Source: JAVBTR01 sp031556065 (lineage in GTDB: Bacteria > Bacillota > Clostridia > Christensenellales > Aristaeellaceae). Taken from it: a DNA stretch of 64,000 nt. The position numbers were made by a program, and so were the translations under genes. The notes beneath the pieces were generated by a model that did no database searches, had not been told where the DNA came from, and worked only from the letters and a program-made list of their open reading frames with translations. The stretch covers positions 1 through 64,000 of the forward strand of contig JAVBTR010000039.1 in NCBI GenBank assembly GCA_031556065.1, given 5' to 3'. Of this stretch, positions 49,963 through 58,306 are shown in pieces (position 1 is the stretch's first letter; each line of letters starts with the position of its first letter).

Positions 49963-51291
49963 CTATTGCAGTCCGGGAATCAGCATCATCGCGATGTTAA
50001 AGAAGGTAAACAACGCCAGTGCGTCTACAATGGTGGTAATCAGCGGACTGGCCATTAAGGCCGGGTCCAGGCCAATCTTATCCGCCGCCAGAGGCAGGGA
50101 GCTGCCCACCAAATTAGCGGCCACGATGATCACGATCAGCGTAACCGATACCACAAATGCCATCAGCGGATCGCCGTTCATGATCCAGATCCTGGCAAAA
50201 TTCACCAGCGCCACGCCGCTGCCTGTAAGCAGGCTTACTCGCAGCTCCTTCCACATGATTTTGAATATGTTTTTAAACTCCACTTCCTTTAGCGTCAGTG
50301 CACGAATCACCGCTACCGAAGCCTGAGAACCGGCGTTTCCACCCGTATCCATTAGCATTGGAATAAAGGATGCCAGCAGCACATTGGTGGCCAGCACCAC
50401 ATTATAGTGGGAAATAATCATGCCTGTAAACGTAGCCGAAACCATCAGCACGATCAGCCATACCACACGGTTCCGCGCCAATGTAAAGACGCCCGTTTCC
50501 ATATAGCTGTCTTCCGAAGGGGACATGGCGGCCATTTTGTAAATGTCTTCAGTGGTTTCTTCTTCAATAACGTCCACCACGTCGTCGATGGTAATAATCC
50601 CCACCAACCGGTTTTCATTGTCTACCACCGGCATGGATACCAAGTCGTATTTTTTAAAAATACCCGCGACCTCTTCTTGCAAATCCCGGGTGGTGGCCTT
50701 AATAACCTCCGTGGTCATCAGGTCGCCAATCTTTTCATCATCCCCGGCGCTAAGCACCTCCCACAAAGCGATTACGCCCTCCAGGTGCCGCTGCTTGTCT
50801 GTCACGTACATGTAGGTAATGGTTTCCTTATCCGCAGCCTGAGCGCGGATGGCTTCCAGTGCTCTGCCTACTGTCCATATATCGTCCAGCTCCATAAACT
50901 CAATGGTCATCAGGCTTCCTGCGCACCCGTCCGGGTATAGGAGCATTTGGTTAATGGCTTTTCTGGTTTCCGCGTCCGCCGCGCGAATAACGCGCTTGAC
51001 GATCGTCGCCGGCATTTCTTCGATGAAATCCACCGTGTCGTCCAAAAACAGTTCGTCGATCACCCGGGCCAATTCCTTATCTGTAAGCCGTTCCACAATG
51101 TGCTGCTGCATATCATGGGGCAGATAAGAAAACACCAGCGCCGCCATTTCCTTTGGCAGCATTCTAAAGATTACCAGCGTCCGAGGGTCTTCGTCCATTT
51201 CTTCCAGCCATTGGGCGATATCTACCTCGTTGCTTTCCAATAAAATTAGATGCGCCTCACTAAACCGTTTTTCTTCAATAAGCCTGAGCAA
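49963..51291 (-). CDS. mgtE: MgtE-type magnesium channel/transporter
   Basis: 442 aa: N-terminal helical superfamily domain (about 10-125), two CBS domains (about 130-245, VSMPVVDNENRLVGIITIDDVVDV), connecting plug helix and five transmembrane helices with the family motif LMDTGGNAGSQAS. Imports Mg2+, gated by cytosolic Mg2+. The start is uncertain: the TTG at 51291 has GGGGAG directly against it, and no better in-frame start exists downstream of the promoter. First in operon with the TPR and TIM44-like genes. Confidence 0.93.
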   Translation of the reverse strand: MLRLIEEKRFSEAHLILLESNEVDIAQWLEEMDEDPRTLVIFRMLPKEMAALVFSYLPHDMQQHIVERLTDKELARVIDELFLDDTVDFIEEMPATIVKRVIRAADAETRKAINQMLLYPDGCAGSLMTIEFMELDDIWTVGRALEAIRAQAADKETITYMYVTDKQRHLEGVIALWEVLSAGDDEKIGDLMTTEVIKATTRDLQEEVAGIFKKYDLVSMPVVDNENRLVGIITIDDVVDVIEEETTEDIYKMAAMSPSEDSYMETGVFTLARNRVVWLIVLMVSATFTGMIISHYNVVLATNVLLASFIPMLMDTGGNAGSQASVAVIRALTLKEVEFKNIFKIMWKELRVSLLTGSGVALVNFARIWIMNGDPLMAFVVSVTLIVIIVAANLVGSSLPLAADKIGLDPALMASPLITTIVDALALFTFFNIAMMLIPGLQ

Positions 51292-51332
51292 CTCCCCAAA
51301 GGAACCATCTCCCTTATATGTTATTTGTTTTC

Positions 51333-51361
51333 ATTGTAGGCGGGAAATGGTTCTGTGTCAA
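51333..51361 (-). promoter_or_regulatory. mgtE operon promoter
   Basis: Minus strand TTGACA (51356-51361), 17-bp spacer, TACAAT (51333-51338). The leader is only about 35 bases, too short for an M-box riboswitch. Confidence 0.75.
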
Positions 51362-51386
51362 CAGCAAAAATATATAGAAAAAACAG

Positions 51387-51452
51387 GCAAGAAACCTTTA
51401 CCTTTTCAAAAAAGGTAAAGGTTTCTTGCACTCTTCCAAAAGGAAAACCTGA
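51387..51452. repeat. hairpin repeat family 1, copy C
   Basis: A 20-bp perfect stem GCAAGAAACCTTTACCTTTT (51387-51406 / 51410-51429) with loop CAA, then flank ACTCTTCCAAAAGGAAAACC ending exactly at the stop of the MerR-type gene. On the minus strand it is the terminator region of that gene. Confidence 0.75.
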
Positions 51453-52421
51453 TTATTTTAGCCTTACCGGGATCAAAAGATCCAGCTGAGTGGTGGTTTG
51501 CATATCGCCCTTCAAATAGGTATAGGCGTTTAAGTGCTCTTCCAGCGCTCCGAACATTGTTTCTGGGTTTCCATCGCCCCGGTATACATATTCCCCGTTT
51601 TCCCGCACCCACCGATCCAGCCAATCCCATTGCTCAAAATCCCCCATTTTGATCATATGCGCCGCATAAAGACCGCCGTCGAAATGCCGCTTGCAAAGTG
51701 GTGCCGTCACTTCCAGATCATCTGGGATGGTCATCCAGAATTCGTAGCCATGAGCGCCTGTTTCATCGGTGGGGTTAGGGTGGTTAAAACCGTAGATTCG
51801 CACATCGGGCTTAATCATGGTAATATTCACTGCCCTGGCAAACGCCAGCAATTGCTTTTCCGCATCGTCCTCCGGGCAGGGGCTAATCACATGGGCCGCA
51901 GCTACGGTGGTTGGGGGCAAATAGAGTATACGTACATTGGTCAGCTTTCCCAGTGTTTGGTTGGCCTGTTCCAATTCATTCATGGTTCGTACCTCCTTAA
52001 GTTTCGTTTCATCCGGCAAGGTACGGATAAGGGCAATTAAGCTATCCTCTTTAAGCAGCTTTTCGCTTAGCTTAACAGGGCCGTATTGGGAAAGCCTGTC
52101 CACCAGTTGGTGCAAAATATCCCTTAAAGTGGCAAGGGCGTCCATCTCCCCCGAAATCTCCCCGATCCGCTGTTCAAAAACATTGATAGCATCCAACGCC
52201 GCGTCGCTTTTAAGCAACTGGGCGATCTGCTTTGTAGCTATTCTAAGCTTTCTGAGCAGAACAATCTGGCCAATCCTGCAGCAATTGTTCTCATCATACA
52301 CCCGATACGCGTAATCCTCCAAGCGAATGCTTTCAATCAGCCCGATCTGCTCATAATACCGTAGCGTCCTTGGCGTTATACCAAAATGCCGGGTAATATC
52401 CGTAATGGTCGTAAGTTCCAC
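51453..52421 (-). CDS. MerR-family regulator with GyrI-like effector-binding domain
   Basis: 322 aa. N-terminal MerR winged helix (ITDITRHFGITPRTLRYYEQIGL), a helical linker (about 75-125), and a C-terminal GyrI/AraC-E-bind-like domain (about 160-320), the BmrR arrangement for small aromatic or cationic ligands. Its promoter has a 19-bp spacer, the feature that MerR proteins correct by DNA twisting. A target besides itself is not evident; the heterodimeric exporter upstream on the same strand is the nearest transporter. Confidence 0.88.
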   Translation of the reverse strand: MELTTITDITRHFGITPRTLRYYEQIGLIESIRLEDYAYRVYDENNCCRIGQIVLLRKLRIATKQIAQLLKSDAALDAINVFEQRIGEISGEMDALATLRDILHQLVDRLSQYGPVKLSEKLLKEDSLIALIRTLPDETKLKEVRTMNELEQANQTLGKLTNVRILYLPPTTVAAAHVISPCPEDDAEKQLLAFARAVNITMIKPDVRIYGFNHPNPTDETGAHGYEFWMTIPDDLEVTAPLCKRHFDGGLYAAHMIKMGDFEQWDWLDRWVRENGEYVYRGDGNPETMFGALEEHLNAYTYLKGDMQTTTQLDLLIPVRLK

Positions 52422-52438
52422 AATGGCCTCCTATGTCG

Positions 52439-52492
52439 TCAAAAGCGCTTTGATACTCTCTATTATACACGGTGACGCGGCGGCAGAGTCAA
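52439..52492 (-). promoter_or_regulatory. MerR-type promoter with 19-bp spacer and downstream dyad
   Basis: Minus strand TTGACT (52487-52492), 19-bp spacer, TATAAT (52462-52467). Long spacers are the mark of MerR-activated promoters. A near-perfect palindrome TCAAAAGCGCTTTGA (52439-52453) lies just past the start site and resembles a catabolite-repression (cre) site. Confidence 0.6.
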
Positions 52493-52496
52493 GGGT

Positions 52497-52527
52497 TCTC
52501 GCGCGCTTTCAAAAGGAAAACCTGATT
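52497..52527. repeat. hairpin repeat family 1, copy D (flank only)
   Basis: TCTCGCGCGCTTTCAAAAGG followed by AAAACCTGATTA carries the same flank as copy C but lacks a matching hairpin arm. It ends at the stop codon of the exporter gene. The MerR promoter lies where the hairpin would be expected. Confidence 0.6.
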
Positions 52528-54322
52528 AAACTGCTTCATCCATTTGCTGAGCAGTATAAAGCTGATAGTACAGACCTTTTTGAGCCATTAATTCGTCATG
52601 GCTGCCCTGCTCCACAATGCCTTTGTTGGCGATGTATAAAATCCGATCAGCGGATTTTATGGTAGACAGCCGGTGGGCGATAATAAAACTGGTACGGTTT
52701 TGTAACAAGGTTTCGATGCCTTCCTGCAAAAGCCGTTCTGTTTTGGTGTCGATGGAGGATGTGGCCTCGTCCAGAATCAGAATCCGGGGGTTGGATAAAA
52801 GCGTTCTGGCAAAGGCGATTAATTGCCTTTGCCCCTGGGAAAGGCCGCCACCACGCTCCGATACACGGGTATCATAGCCCGCCGGCATTTCCGCAATAAA
52901 ATCATGGGCACGCACGGCTTTGCTGGCAGCGATCACGTCTGCATCGGTAGCATCCAGGCGGCCATAGCGGATATTATCCATAATGGTGCCGGAAAAAATG
53001 AAGCTGTCCTGAAGCATGATGCCTAGCTTGGTGCGCAGGCTGTTCAGCGTCATTTCGCTGATTGAGTGTTCCTGGCCCTCTTCATCCTTTAAAGTGATGG
53101 TACCGGCATTCACATCGTAGAAGCGGCAAAGCAGGTTCACCACGGTGGATTTACCCGCGCCAGTGGGCCCTACCAGGGCAATCCGTTCCCCGGCCTTTAC
53201 ATGCAGGTTTAAATGTTCCAGCACAATGATATTCTCTTCATAACCAAAGGTCACATCGTTAAAATCCACCTGGCCGGTAATATCGCTGACTGCACTGGCG
53301 TTTTGCGCGTCGTCGATCACCACAGGTTCATCCATGGTTTCGAAAATACGTTCCAGGTAGGCGATGTTGTTCACAAAGGAGTTGTAGATGTTGGCCAAGT
53401 TGGTAATAGGCTGCCAGAAGCGGCCCACATACTGGCCCATGGCCATGATCACGCCAAAGGAAACCATGGTAGCTCCCATGCCGTAAACACCCACCAGGTA
53501 CATTGCCGTAAACACGATTTGGGTAATCAATTCAGAAGAAAACCATACCAGGTTTGAAATTTTTACAGCTCGCATCCAGGACAGCCGGAAGGCTTCCACC
53601 AGCTTTTCCATAATGCCCCGGTTTACCTCCTGGCGGGTAAACAGCTGGGATACCCGTACCCCATCGATGGATTCCGCCAAGTAGGCGTTGAAGTTGGAGC
53701 TTTTATTGCTCTGATCTTGCCACGCCTTGCGCTGGCGGGGCTTAAGGGTGAAAATCACCGCCACAAAGAACGGAAGCCCAGCCACGATAATCGTGGCCAG
53801 TGTAGCGTCGGTAGAATACATGAAAACCACAATAAAAATGAGGTTCATGATTTCCAGAATTGAGTTGATAATGCCATTTGAAAGCATATCGGAAACCGAG
53901 TTCACATAGTTGATTACCCGCACCAGAATTTTCCCTGCGGGGCGGCTGTCATAGTAACTGAAGGGCAGCTTTTGCAGATGGGCGAACAAATCCTTGCGGA
54001 TATCGTAGATAATCTGCTGGCCTACCTTTGCCATCATCCGTGAACGGATGGTAGTAAACACGATGGATACGCTCACCAGGCCAATAAACATCAGTGCCAT
54101 GTTCAAAAGCTTGCCTGTGTCCTTATTGGGCACTGCTTCATCCAGCACCCACTGCATGATTTTCGGCACAAACAGCCCCGCGATAGAAGCCAAGGCACTT
54201 AAGAAAATAGCCAACGCCATTACCTTGCTGTGTTTTTTGATGTAGACCATGGCCCGCATCAAGTGTTTCATATTAAATGGGGTTTCTAAGGTTTCATCAA
54301 CGTCAAAGCGGTTTCTTGCCAT
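52526..54322 (-). CDS. ABC exporter half-transporter with canonical ATPase site
   Basis: 598 aa. Membrane domain (about 25-330), then Walker A GPTGAGKST, signature LSQGQRQLIAFARTL and Walker B ILILDEATSSID with Glu present. The start overlaps the stop of the partner gene by one base (TAATG). Forms a heterodimeric multidrug-type exporter with the preceding gene. Distinct from the 23061-26491 pair in sequence. Confidence 0.93.
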   Translation of the reverse strand: MARNRFDVDETLETPFNMKHLMRAMVYIKKHSKVMALAIFLSALASIAGLFVPKIMQWVLDEAVPNKDTGKLLNMALMFIGLVSVSIVFTTIRSRMMAKVGQQIIYDIRKDLFAHLQKLPFSYYDSRPAGKILVRVINYVNSVSDMLSNGIINSILEIMNLIFIVVFMYSTDATLATIIVAGLPFFVAVIFTLKPRQRKAWQDQSNKSSNFNAYLAESIDGVRVSQLFTRQEVNRGIMEKLVEAFRLSWMRAVKISNLVWFSSELITQIVFTAMYLVGVYGMGATMVSFGVIMAMGQYVGRFWQPITNLANIYNSFVNNIAYLERIFETMDEPVVIDDAQNASAVSDITGQVDFNDVTFGYEENIIVLEHLNLHVKAGERIALVGPTGAGKSTVVNLLCRFYDVNAGTITLKDEEGQEHSISEMTLNSLRTKLGIMLQDSFIFSGTIMDNIRYGRLDATDADVIAASKAVRAHDFIAEMPAGYDTRVSERGGGLSQGQRQLIAFARTLLSNPRILILDEATSSIDTKTERLLQEGIETLLQNRTSFIIAHRLSTIKSADRILYIANKGIVEQGSHDELMAQKGLYYQLYTAQQMDEAV

Positions 54323-56064
54323 TATTCCTCGCCCCCCTTCTCAAGTCCGTTTTGAAGGGCATAGGTTTCGTAATAATAACCTTTTTGCTTCACAAGCTCC
54401 TCATGGGTGCCACGCTCAGCAATGCCTCCATCTTTTAAAACCAGAATCAAATCCGCATCCTTAAGGGAAGAAATGCGCTGGGCGATAATGATCTTGGAAC
54501 AGCGGTAAGGCAGGCCTTCCAGTTGCTTCTGGATATATTTTTCCGTTTCCATATCCACAGCAGAGGTAGTATCGTCCATAACTAAAATCGCCGGCTCCAT
54601 GGCCAAGGCACGTGCCAGAGCAATGCGCTGCCGCTGGCCACCAGAAAGGCCCACGCCCCGCTCACCGATAATGGTATCATAGCCCTCCGGCATTTTTTGC
54701 ACAAAGGCATCCGCGTCCGCCCGGCGGGCATAATCGTGAACCTGGCCTTCCGTTAGCGCCTGATGGCCAAAGGCGATGTTCCCTTCAACCGTATCGGAAA
54801 AAAGAAACACATCCTGGGTGGCGCAGCCGATGCCGTGGCGCAGCTCCTGCAATTTCCAGTCCTTCACGTTCACGCCGTCCACCAGAATTTCCCCGCCTGT
54901 TACATCGTAAAAGCGGCTTAAGAGGTTTACCAGCGTGGTTTTGCCGGAGCCCGTAGGTCCCATAATGGCCAAGGTCTGGCCCGGTTCCAAGGTGAAATCC
55001 ACATGCTCGAACACGGGCTTTTTCTTGCTGTAGCCAAAGGTTACATTTTTGAACGCGATCTGCCCCTGCATGCCTTCCCGGCGCTTGGCTTCCTTGGCAT
55101 CCCTGATCACAGGCTTGGAATAGTAGATTTCCATTACCTTGTTGGCGCAGGTAGAAAACCGCTGGTAGTCGTTAAGCAGTGGCCCCAGGTTGCGCATGGG
55201 ATTGGAAAGGGCCCAGGAAAGGCTGGTAAACACGGTTAATTCACCTGGGGTAATCTCGCCCCAAATAATGAACAGGCCACCCACGAACACGGTAATCAGT
55301 GTCATGGTGTTGGCCAAAAGCTCAATGAAGGGGTAAAAGGACAGCCACAATTTATTGATATCCAGGTTGGCCTGCAAAAAATCGTGGTTACGCTTATCGA
55401 ATTGCTCGTTTTCGTATTCTTCCCGGGCGAAGGCTTTCACCACACGGTTCCCGGCAATATTCTCCTGGGCGGCGGTATTCATATCCGCCAGGCGTTCACG
55501 CATGGCCATGAAAAGCTTACGCACCTTGCCTGAATAGATTTTCGTAATGACCATTAAAATAGGGGTGACCAAGATCAGCGCCAAAGTCAACTTCCAACTG
55601 ATAAGAAAAAAGCAGATCAGCGTGGAAATGAGCATGGTCACGGAATCGGTCACCTGATAAATAATATAGGAAAGAAAATGGCGGCACCAATCCAAATCCC
55701 CCGTCATGCGGGTCATCAGATCCCCAGTGCGGTTGCGGTCGAAAAAGCGGATGTCTTCGTGCTGCAAGGACATGAATAGCTTTTGCCGCAAATTTTTAAT
55801 AACATTCTGGCTGGATGTTTCAAGACACAGCACCATGAAATACCGGGATACCTCGCGAATCACTTTCACCACCAGCATTACAACCAGAATGCCGATCAGC
55901 GGCTGGGCATTCTGCGCGATGATGACTTCATCCACCAGTTTGGAAGTCATTATCGGGTTCACTAAAAGCATGATGCAAGTCACAACGGAAATGCATAGGG
56001 CCACGATATGCCACTTGTGCAGGTGTCGGTCCATGTTCGCCCAGAGCCATTTGATCTGGTGCAT
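54322..56064 (-). CDS. ABC exporter half-transporter with degenerate ATPase site
   Basis: 580 aa from the ATG at 56064 (GGAGGG 8 bases upstream). Walker A GPTGSGKTT and signature LSGGQRQRIALARAL are intact; Walker B is ILVMDDTTSAVD, with Asp in place of the catalytic Glu. First gene of the pair, with its own promoter. Regulatory half of the heterodimer. Confidence 0.92.
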   Translation of the reverse strand: MHQIKWLWANMDRHLHKWHIVALCISVVTCIMLLVNPIMTSKLVDEVIIAQNAQPLIGILVVMLVVKVIREVSRYFMVLCLETSSQNVIKNLRQKLFMSLQHEDIRFFDRNRTGDLMTRMTGDLDWCRHFLSYIIYQVTDSVTMLISTLICFFLISWKLTLALILVTPILMVITKIYSGKVRKLFMAMRERLADMNTAAQENIAGNRVVKAFAREEYENEQFDKRNHDFLQANLDINKLWLSFYPFIELLANTMTLITVFVGGLFIIWGEITPGELTVFTSLSWALSNPMRNLGPLLNDYQRFSTCANKVMEIYYSKPVIRDAKEAKRREGMQGQIAFKNVTFGYSKKKPVFEHVDFTLEPGQTLAIMGPTGSGKTTLVNLLSRFYDVTGGEILVDGVNVKDWKLQELRHGIGCATQDVFLFSDTVEGNIAFGHQALTEGQVHDYARRADADAFVQKMPEGYDTIIGERGVGLSGGQRQRIALARALAMEPAILVMDDTTSAVDMETEKYIQKQLEGLPYRCSKIIIAQRISSLKDADLILVLKDGGIAERGTHEELVKQKGYYYETYALQNGLEKGGEE

Positions 56065-56096
56065 GACGGTCGCCCTCCATAATAATGATAATGGAA

Positions 56097-56125
56097 AGTA
56101 TAGACTCATTCATGCCAAATTACAA
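56097..56125 (-). promoter_or_regulatory. promoter of the second ABC exporter pair
   Basis: Minus strand TTGTAA (56120-56125), 17-bp spacer, TATACT (56097-56102), 33 bases upstream of the ATG at 56064. The -35 sequence is the same as for the other exporter pair at 26549. Confidence 0.72.
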
Positions 56126-56143
56126 TGAACGAAATGTCGATTT

Positions 56144-57643
56144 TTAGATACATTTAACACAAAACCAATCAAAATCGGCCTTGCGCCTGATGCCTGTGGA
56201 ACCATTTGTGGCAAACATGCCCACCATGGTGCCTGTGTGGCGCTTGGGGTGGTTGGCACCTTCATCAGCCAGATAGATGCAGTTTTCAAGGGTGGTTATT
56301 TTTTTCCACTCCCCATCAGGGGCACGAAAATAGAAGGTGCGTTCAAGGCCGTTTACATTCACAGCCAAATCTACCGTATCGTATGAATAGGGCACGCTGG
56401 CCTTTAACTGCTGGCCATCGCCTGTATCAAACCGCAGCTCCAGTCCGCCTTTCACCTTGGAAAGCTTAATATAGGTTTTCGTATCGTAGTAGCAAAGCAG
56501 CCCTGCCTGCTCCCCTTGGAATTCCGGGGCATAGGTCAGTCGGGTTTCCGCCCTGTAGCAATGCTCGGTTTCACGTACCACAGTGGCATTTCGCATACGC
56601 CTTTCGTGCACATCGAAATCCCCTGTCCAGATACGCAGGCAGCCGTCTGCCACCTCCCTTTCGCTGTTAGGGGTGCGGATGGTACGAAAACGGGAATTGA
56701 TCGGGCCATTAAAATCATCGAACAGCTGGGTGTTAATCTTCTGAATGGTGCCTTGGAAGGGCGGTTCTATTTCATTTTGAGGATCGGCCATATGAGGCCA
56801 GCCTTTATTATCCCAGGTGATTTCTTGCAAGCTGGTTTCCCGGCCAAGAACGGTGTATCTGCCATTGACCGGTCTTGCGCAAAGATACATGGCATACCAG
56901 CGGCCATCTGGCAGTTCAAAAAACATGGCATGGCCGCAGCGCTGAAGCCGCGCTGTTTCATCGTTCTGCTTCAAGATTGGGTTATGAGGGCAGATTTCAT
57001 ACGGGCCCATCAGGGCCGCGCTCCGTGCCACGGTTACCCGGTGGCCATAACCAGTGCCACCCTCAGCCAAAATGGCATAATATAGGCCATCCTTCATAAA
57101 CACATGAGGGCCTTCCGGGGCCTTCTCCCCTGTGCCTGCCCAGACGCACAGGCTATCGCCTATGATTTCAGAACAATCATTGCTAATTGGCGTAACAGTG
57201 ATCCCTGGAGCGGTGATCATGTAATGCTTTCCGTCTGTATCCACGAAATGGCTGGGATCGATAAAATCTGCCTCCAGGCAAACAGGCTTGGAATAAGGCC
57301 CTTCAGGGTGCTCCGCCCACATGACCAATTGCCGCCTTAGCACCTTCTTTTCTCGGTTGCCTTCGCCGGAAAGCCGCAAGGGTGCAAAAATCCAATACTT
57401 GCCATTGCTAAAAGAAATATCCGGTGCCCAGATGCCGTGGCTGTCGGGGATATCCGTTAAATCCAGCCAATCCGGGTTATCAATGCCGTGACCCACGATT
57501 TCCCAATTGACTAAATCTGTCGATCTTGAAATCGGTATAGCCGGGAAATATTGAAAAGAAGAGTGCACCATATAATAGGCGCCCTCCGCGTAGATGATGG
57601 AAGGATCGGGAAACATGCCTCGAACGATTGGGTTTTGAACCAT
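56144..57643 (-). CDS. GH43-family glycosidase (beta-xylosidase/arabinofuranosidase type)
   Basis: 499 aa. The five-bladed propeller has the catalytic base in GMFPDPSIIY, the pKa-modulating Asp in DFIDPSHF and the acid Glu in APEGPHVF; the C-terminal 200 residues form the beta-sandwich typical of xylan/arabinan enzymes (GH43_C2). No signal peptide, so it acts on imported oligosaccharides. The ATG at 57643 follows GAGGTGA by 5 bases. It is 14 bp after the Rrf2 gene and shares its promoter. Confidence 0.9.
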   Translation of the reverse strand: MVQNPIVRGMFPDPSIIYAEGAYYMVHSSFQYFPAIPISRSTDLVNWEIVGHGIDNPDWLDLTDIPDSHGIWAPDISFSNGKYWIFAPLRLSGEGNREKKVLRRQLVMWAEHPEGPYSKPVCLEADFIDPSHFVDTDGKHYMITAPGITVTPISNDCSEIIGDSLCVWAGTGEKAPEGPHVFMKDGLYYAILAEGGTGYGHRVTVARSAALMGPYEICPHNPILKQNDETARLQRCGHAMFFELPDGRWYAMYLCARPVNGRYTVLGRETSLQEITWDNKGWPHMADPQNEIEPPFQGTIQKINTQLFDDFNGPINSRFRTIRTPNSEREVADGCLRIWTGDFDVHERRMRNATVVRETEHCYRAETRLTYAPEFQGEQAGLLCYYDTKTYIKLSKVKGGLELRFDTGDGQQLKASVPYSYDTVDLAVNVNGLERTFYFRAPDGEWKKITTLENCIYLADEGANHPKRHTGTMVGMFATNGSTGIRRKADFDWFCVKCI

Positions 57644-57657
57644 CTTGGTCACCTCTT

Positions 57658-58095
57658 TCAGATATAATACATTGGCTCTTGGCCCGCCTGGGCCTGATGG
57701 GCTAATTCAACCACGTTCACTTGATTCAGCGCCTTTTTCACCGCTTCATCCGCTTTTTCAATCACCAGGCCATTGATCACCGTATCCACCTGAGGGGCCT
57801 TTTCCAGCACCCGCTCCTGAGCTCCTTCAAACAAGGCACCTTCGACCACCCTTAAAACATCGTAGCAGCTCACATTGGTAATATGTTCGCACAAAAAGTA
57901 GCCCCCCTGGGCTCCTTTGACGGATTTCACAAACCCGCCCTTTTTAAGCAGTGCGAAGACCTGTTCCAGGTAAATTTTCGATATGCCCAGCTCCGTTGAA
58001 ATGCGGTTGACCGTTATAGGTTCATCGTCTGTCTGATGGTGCACCATAAAGATCATTGCGGCCAGCGCATAACGCCCCTTTGCCGATATCCGCAT
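57658..58095 (-). CDS. Rrf2-family transcriptional regulator
   Basis: 145 aa. Winged helix MRISAKGRYALAAMIFMV with recognition region GISKIYLEQVFALLKKGGFV and wing KGAQGGY. There are two Cys (about residues 69 and 77) but not the three-Cys cluster site of IscR. It resembles CymR-type regulators, which use a partner protein or redox signal. It is the first gene of a transcript with GH43. Confidence 0.9.
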   Translation of the reverse strand: MRISAKGRYALAAMIFMVHHQTDDEPITVNRISTELGISKIYLEQVFALLKKGGFVKSVKGAQGGYFLCEHITNVSCYDVLRVVEGALFEGAQERVLEKAPQVDTVINGLVIEKADEAVKKALNQVNVVELAHQAQAGQEPMYYI

Positions 58096-58131
58096 TTCGT
58101 CACTTCCTTAAAACATAGTAAACTTAGTGGT

Positions 58132-58160
58132 ATTATATAAAAACCGCCAAGCGTTGTCAA
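58132..58160 (-). promoter_or_regulatory. consensus promoter of the rrf2-GH43 unit
   Basis: Minus strand TTGACA (58155-58160), exactly 17 bp, TATAAT (58132-58137): a perfect consensus. The segment CCACTAAGTTTACTATG just downstream is a plausible Rrf2 operator. Such a strong promoter is likely to be held in check by the regulator. Confidence 0.85.
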
Positions 58161-58203
58161 TCGCCTGGGGGAACATAATACCAGTATAATCAAAATAACG
58201 CCA

Positions 58204-58236
58204 AGAATCGGCAGCAGAAGGTTTTTCTGCTACCGA
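58204..58236 (-). terminator. hairpin after the ferric-type ABC operon
   Basis: ATCGG-C-AGCAGAA pairs with TTCTGCT-A-CCGAT around GGTTT. It lies 70 bp past the ATPase stop at 58307. The T-tract is weak, so termination efficiency is uncertain. Confidence 0.5.
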
Positions 58237-58306
58237 TCCTTTTGGCTTTTAAGGCTGATTTGCTTTGCCCAGAGCTCATTGGTCTGCCTTTTGATTGGCA
58301 TCTACT

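Noticed and set aside
51291..51338. M-box magnesium riboswitch before mgtE
   Set aside because: The leader between promoter and start is only about 35 bases, too short for the aptamer.
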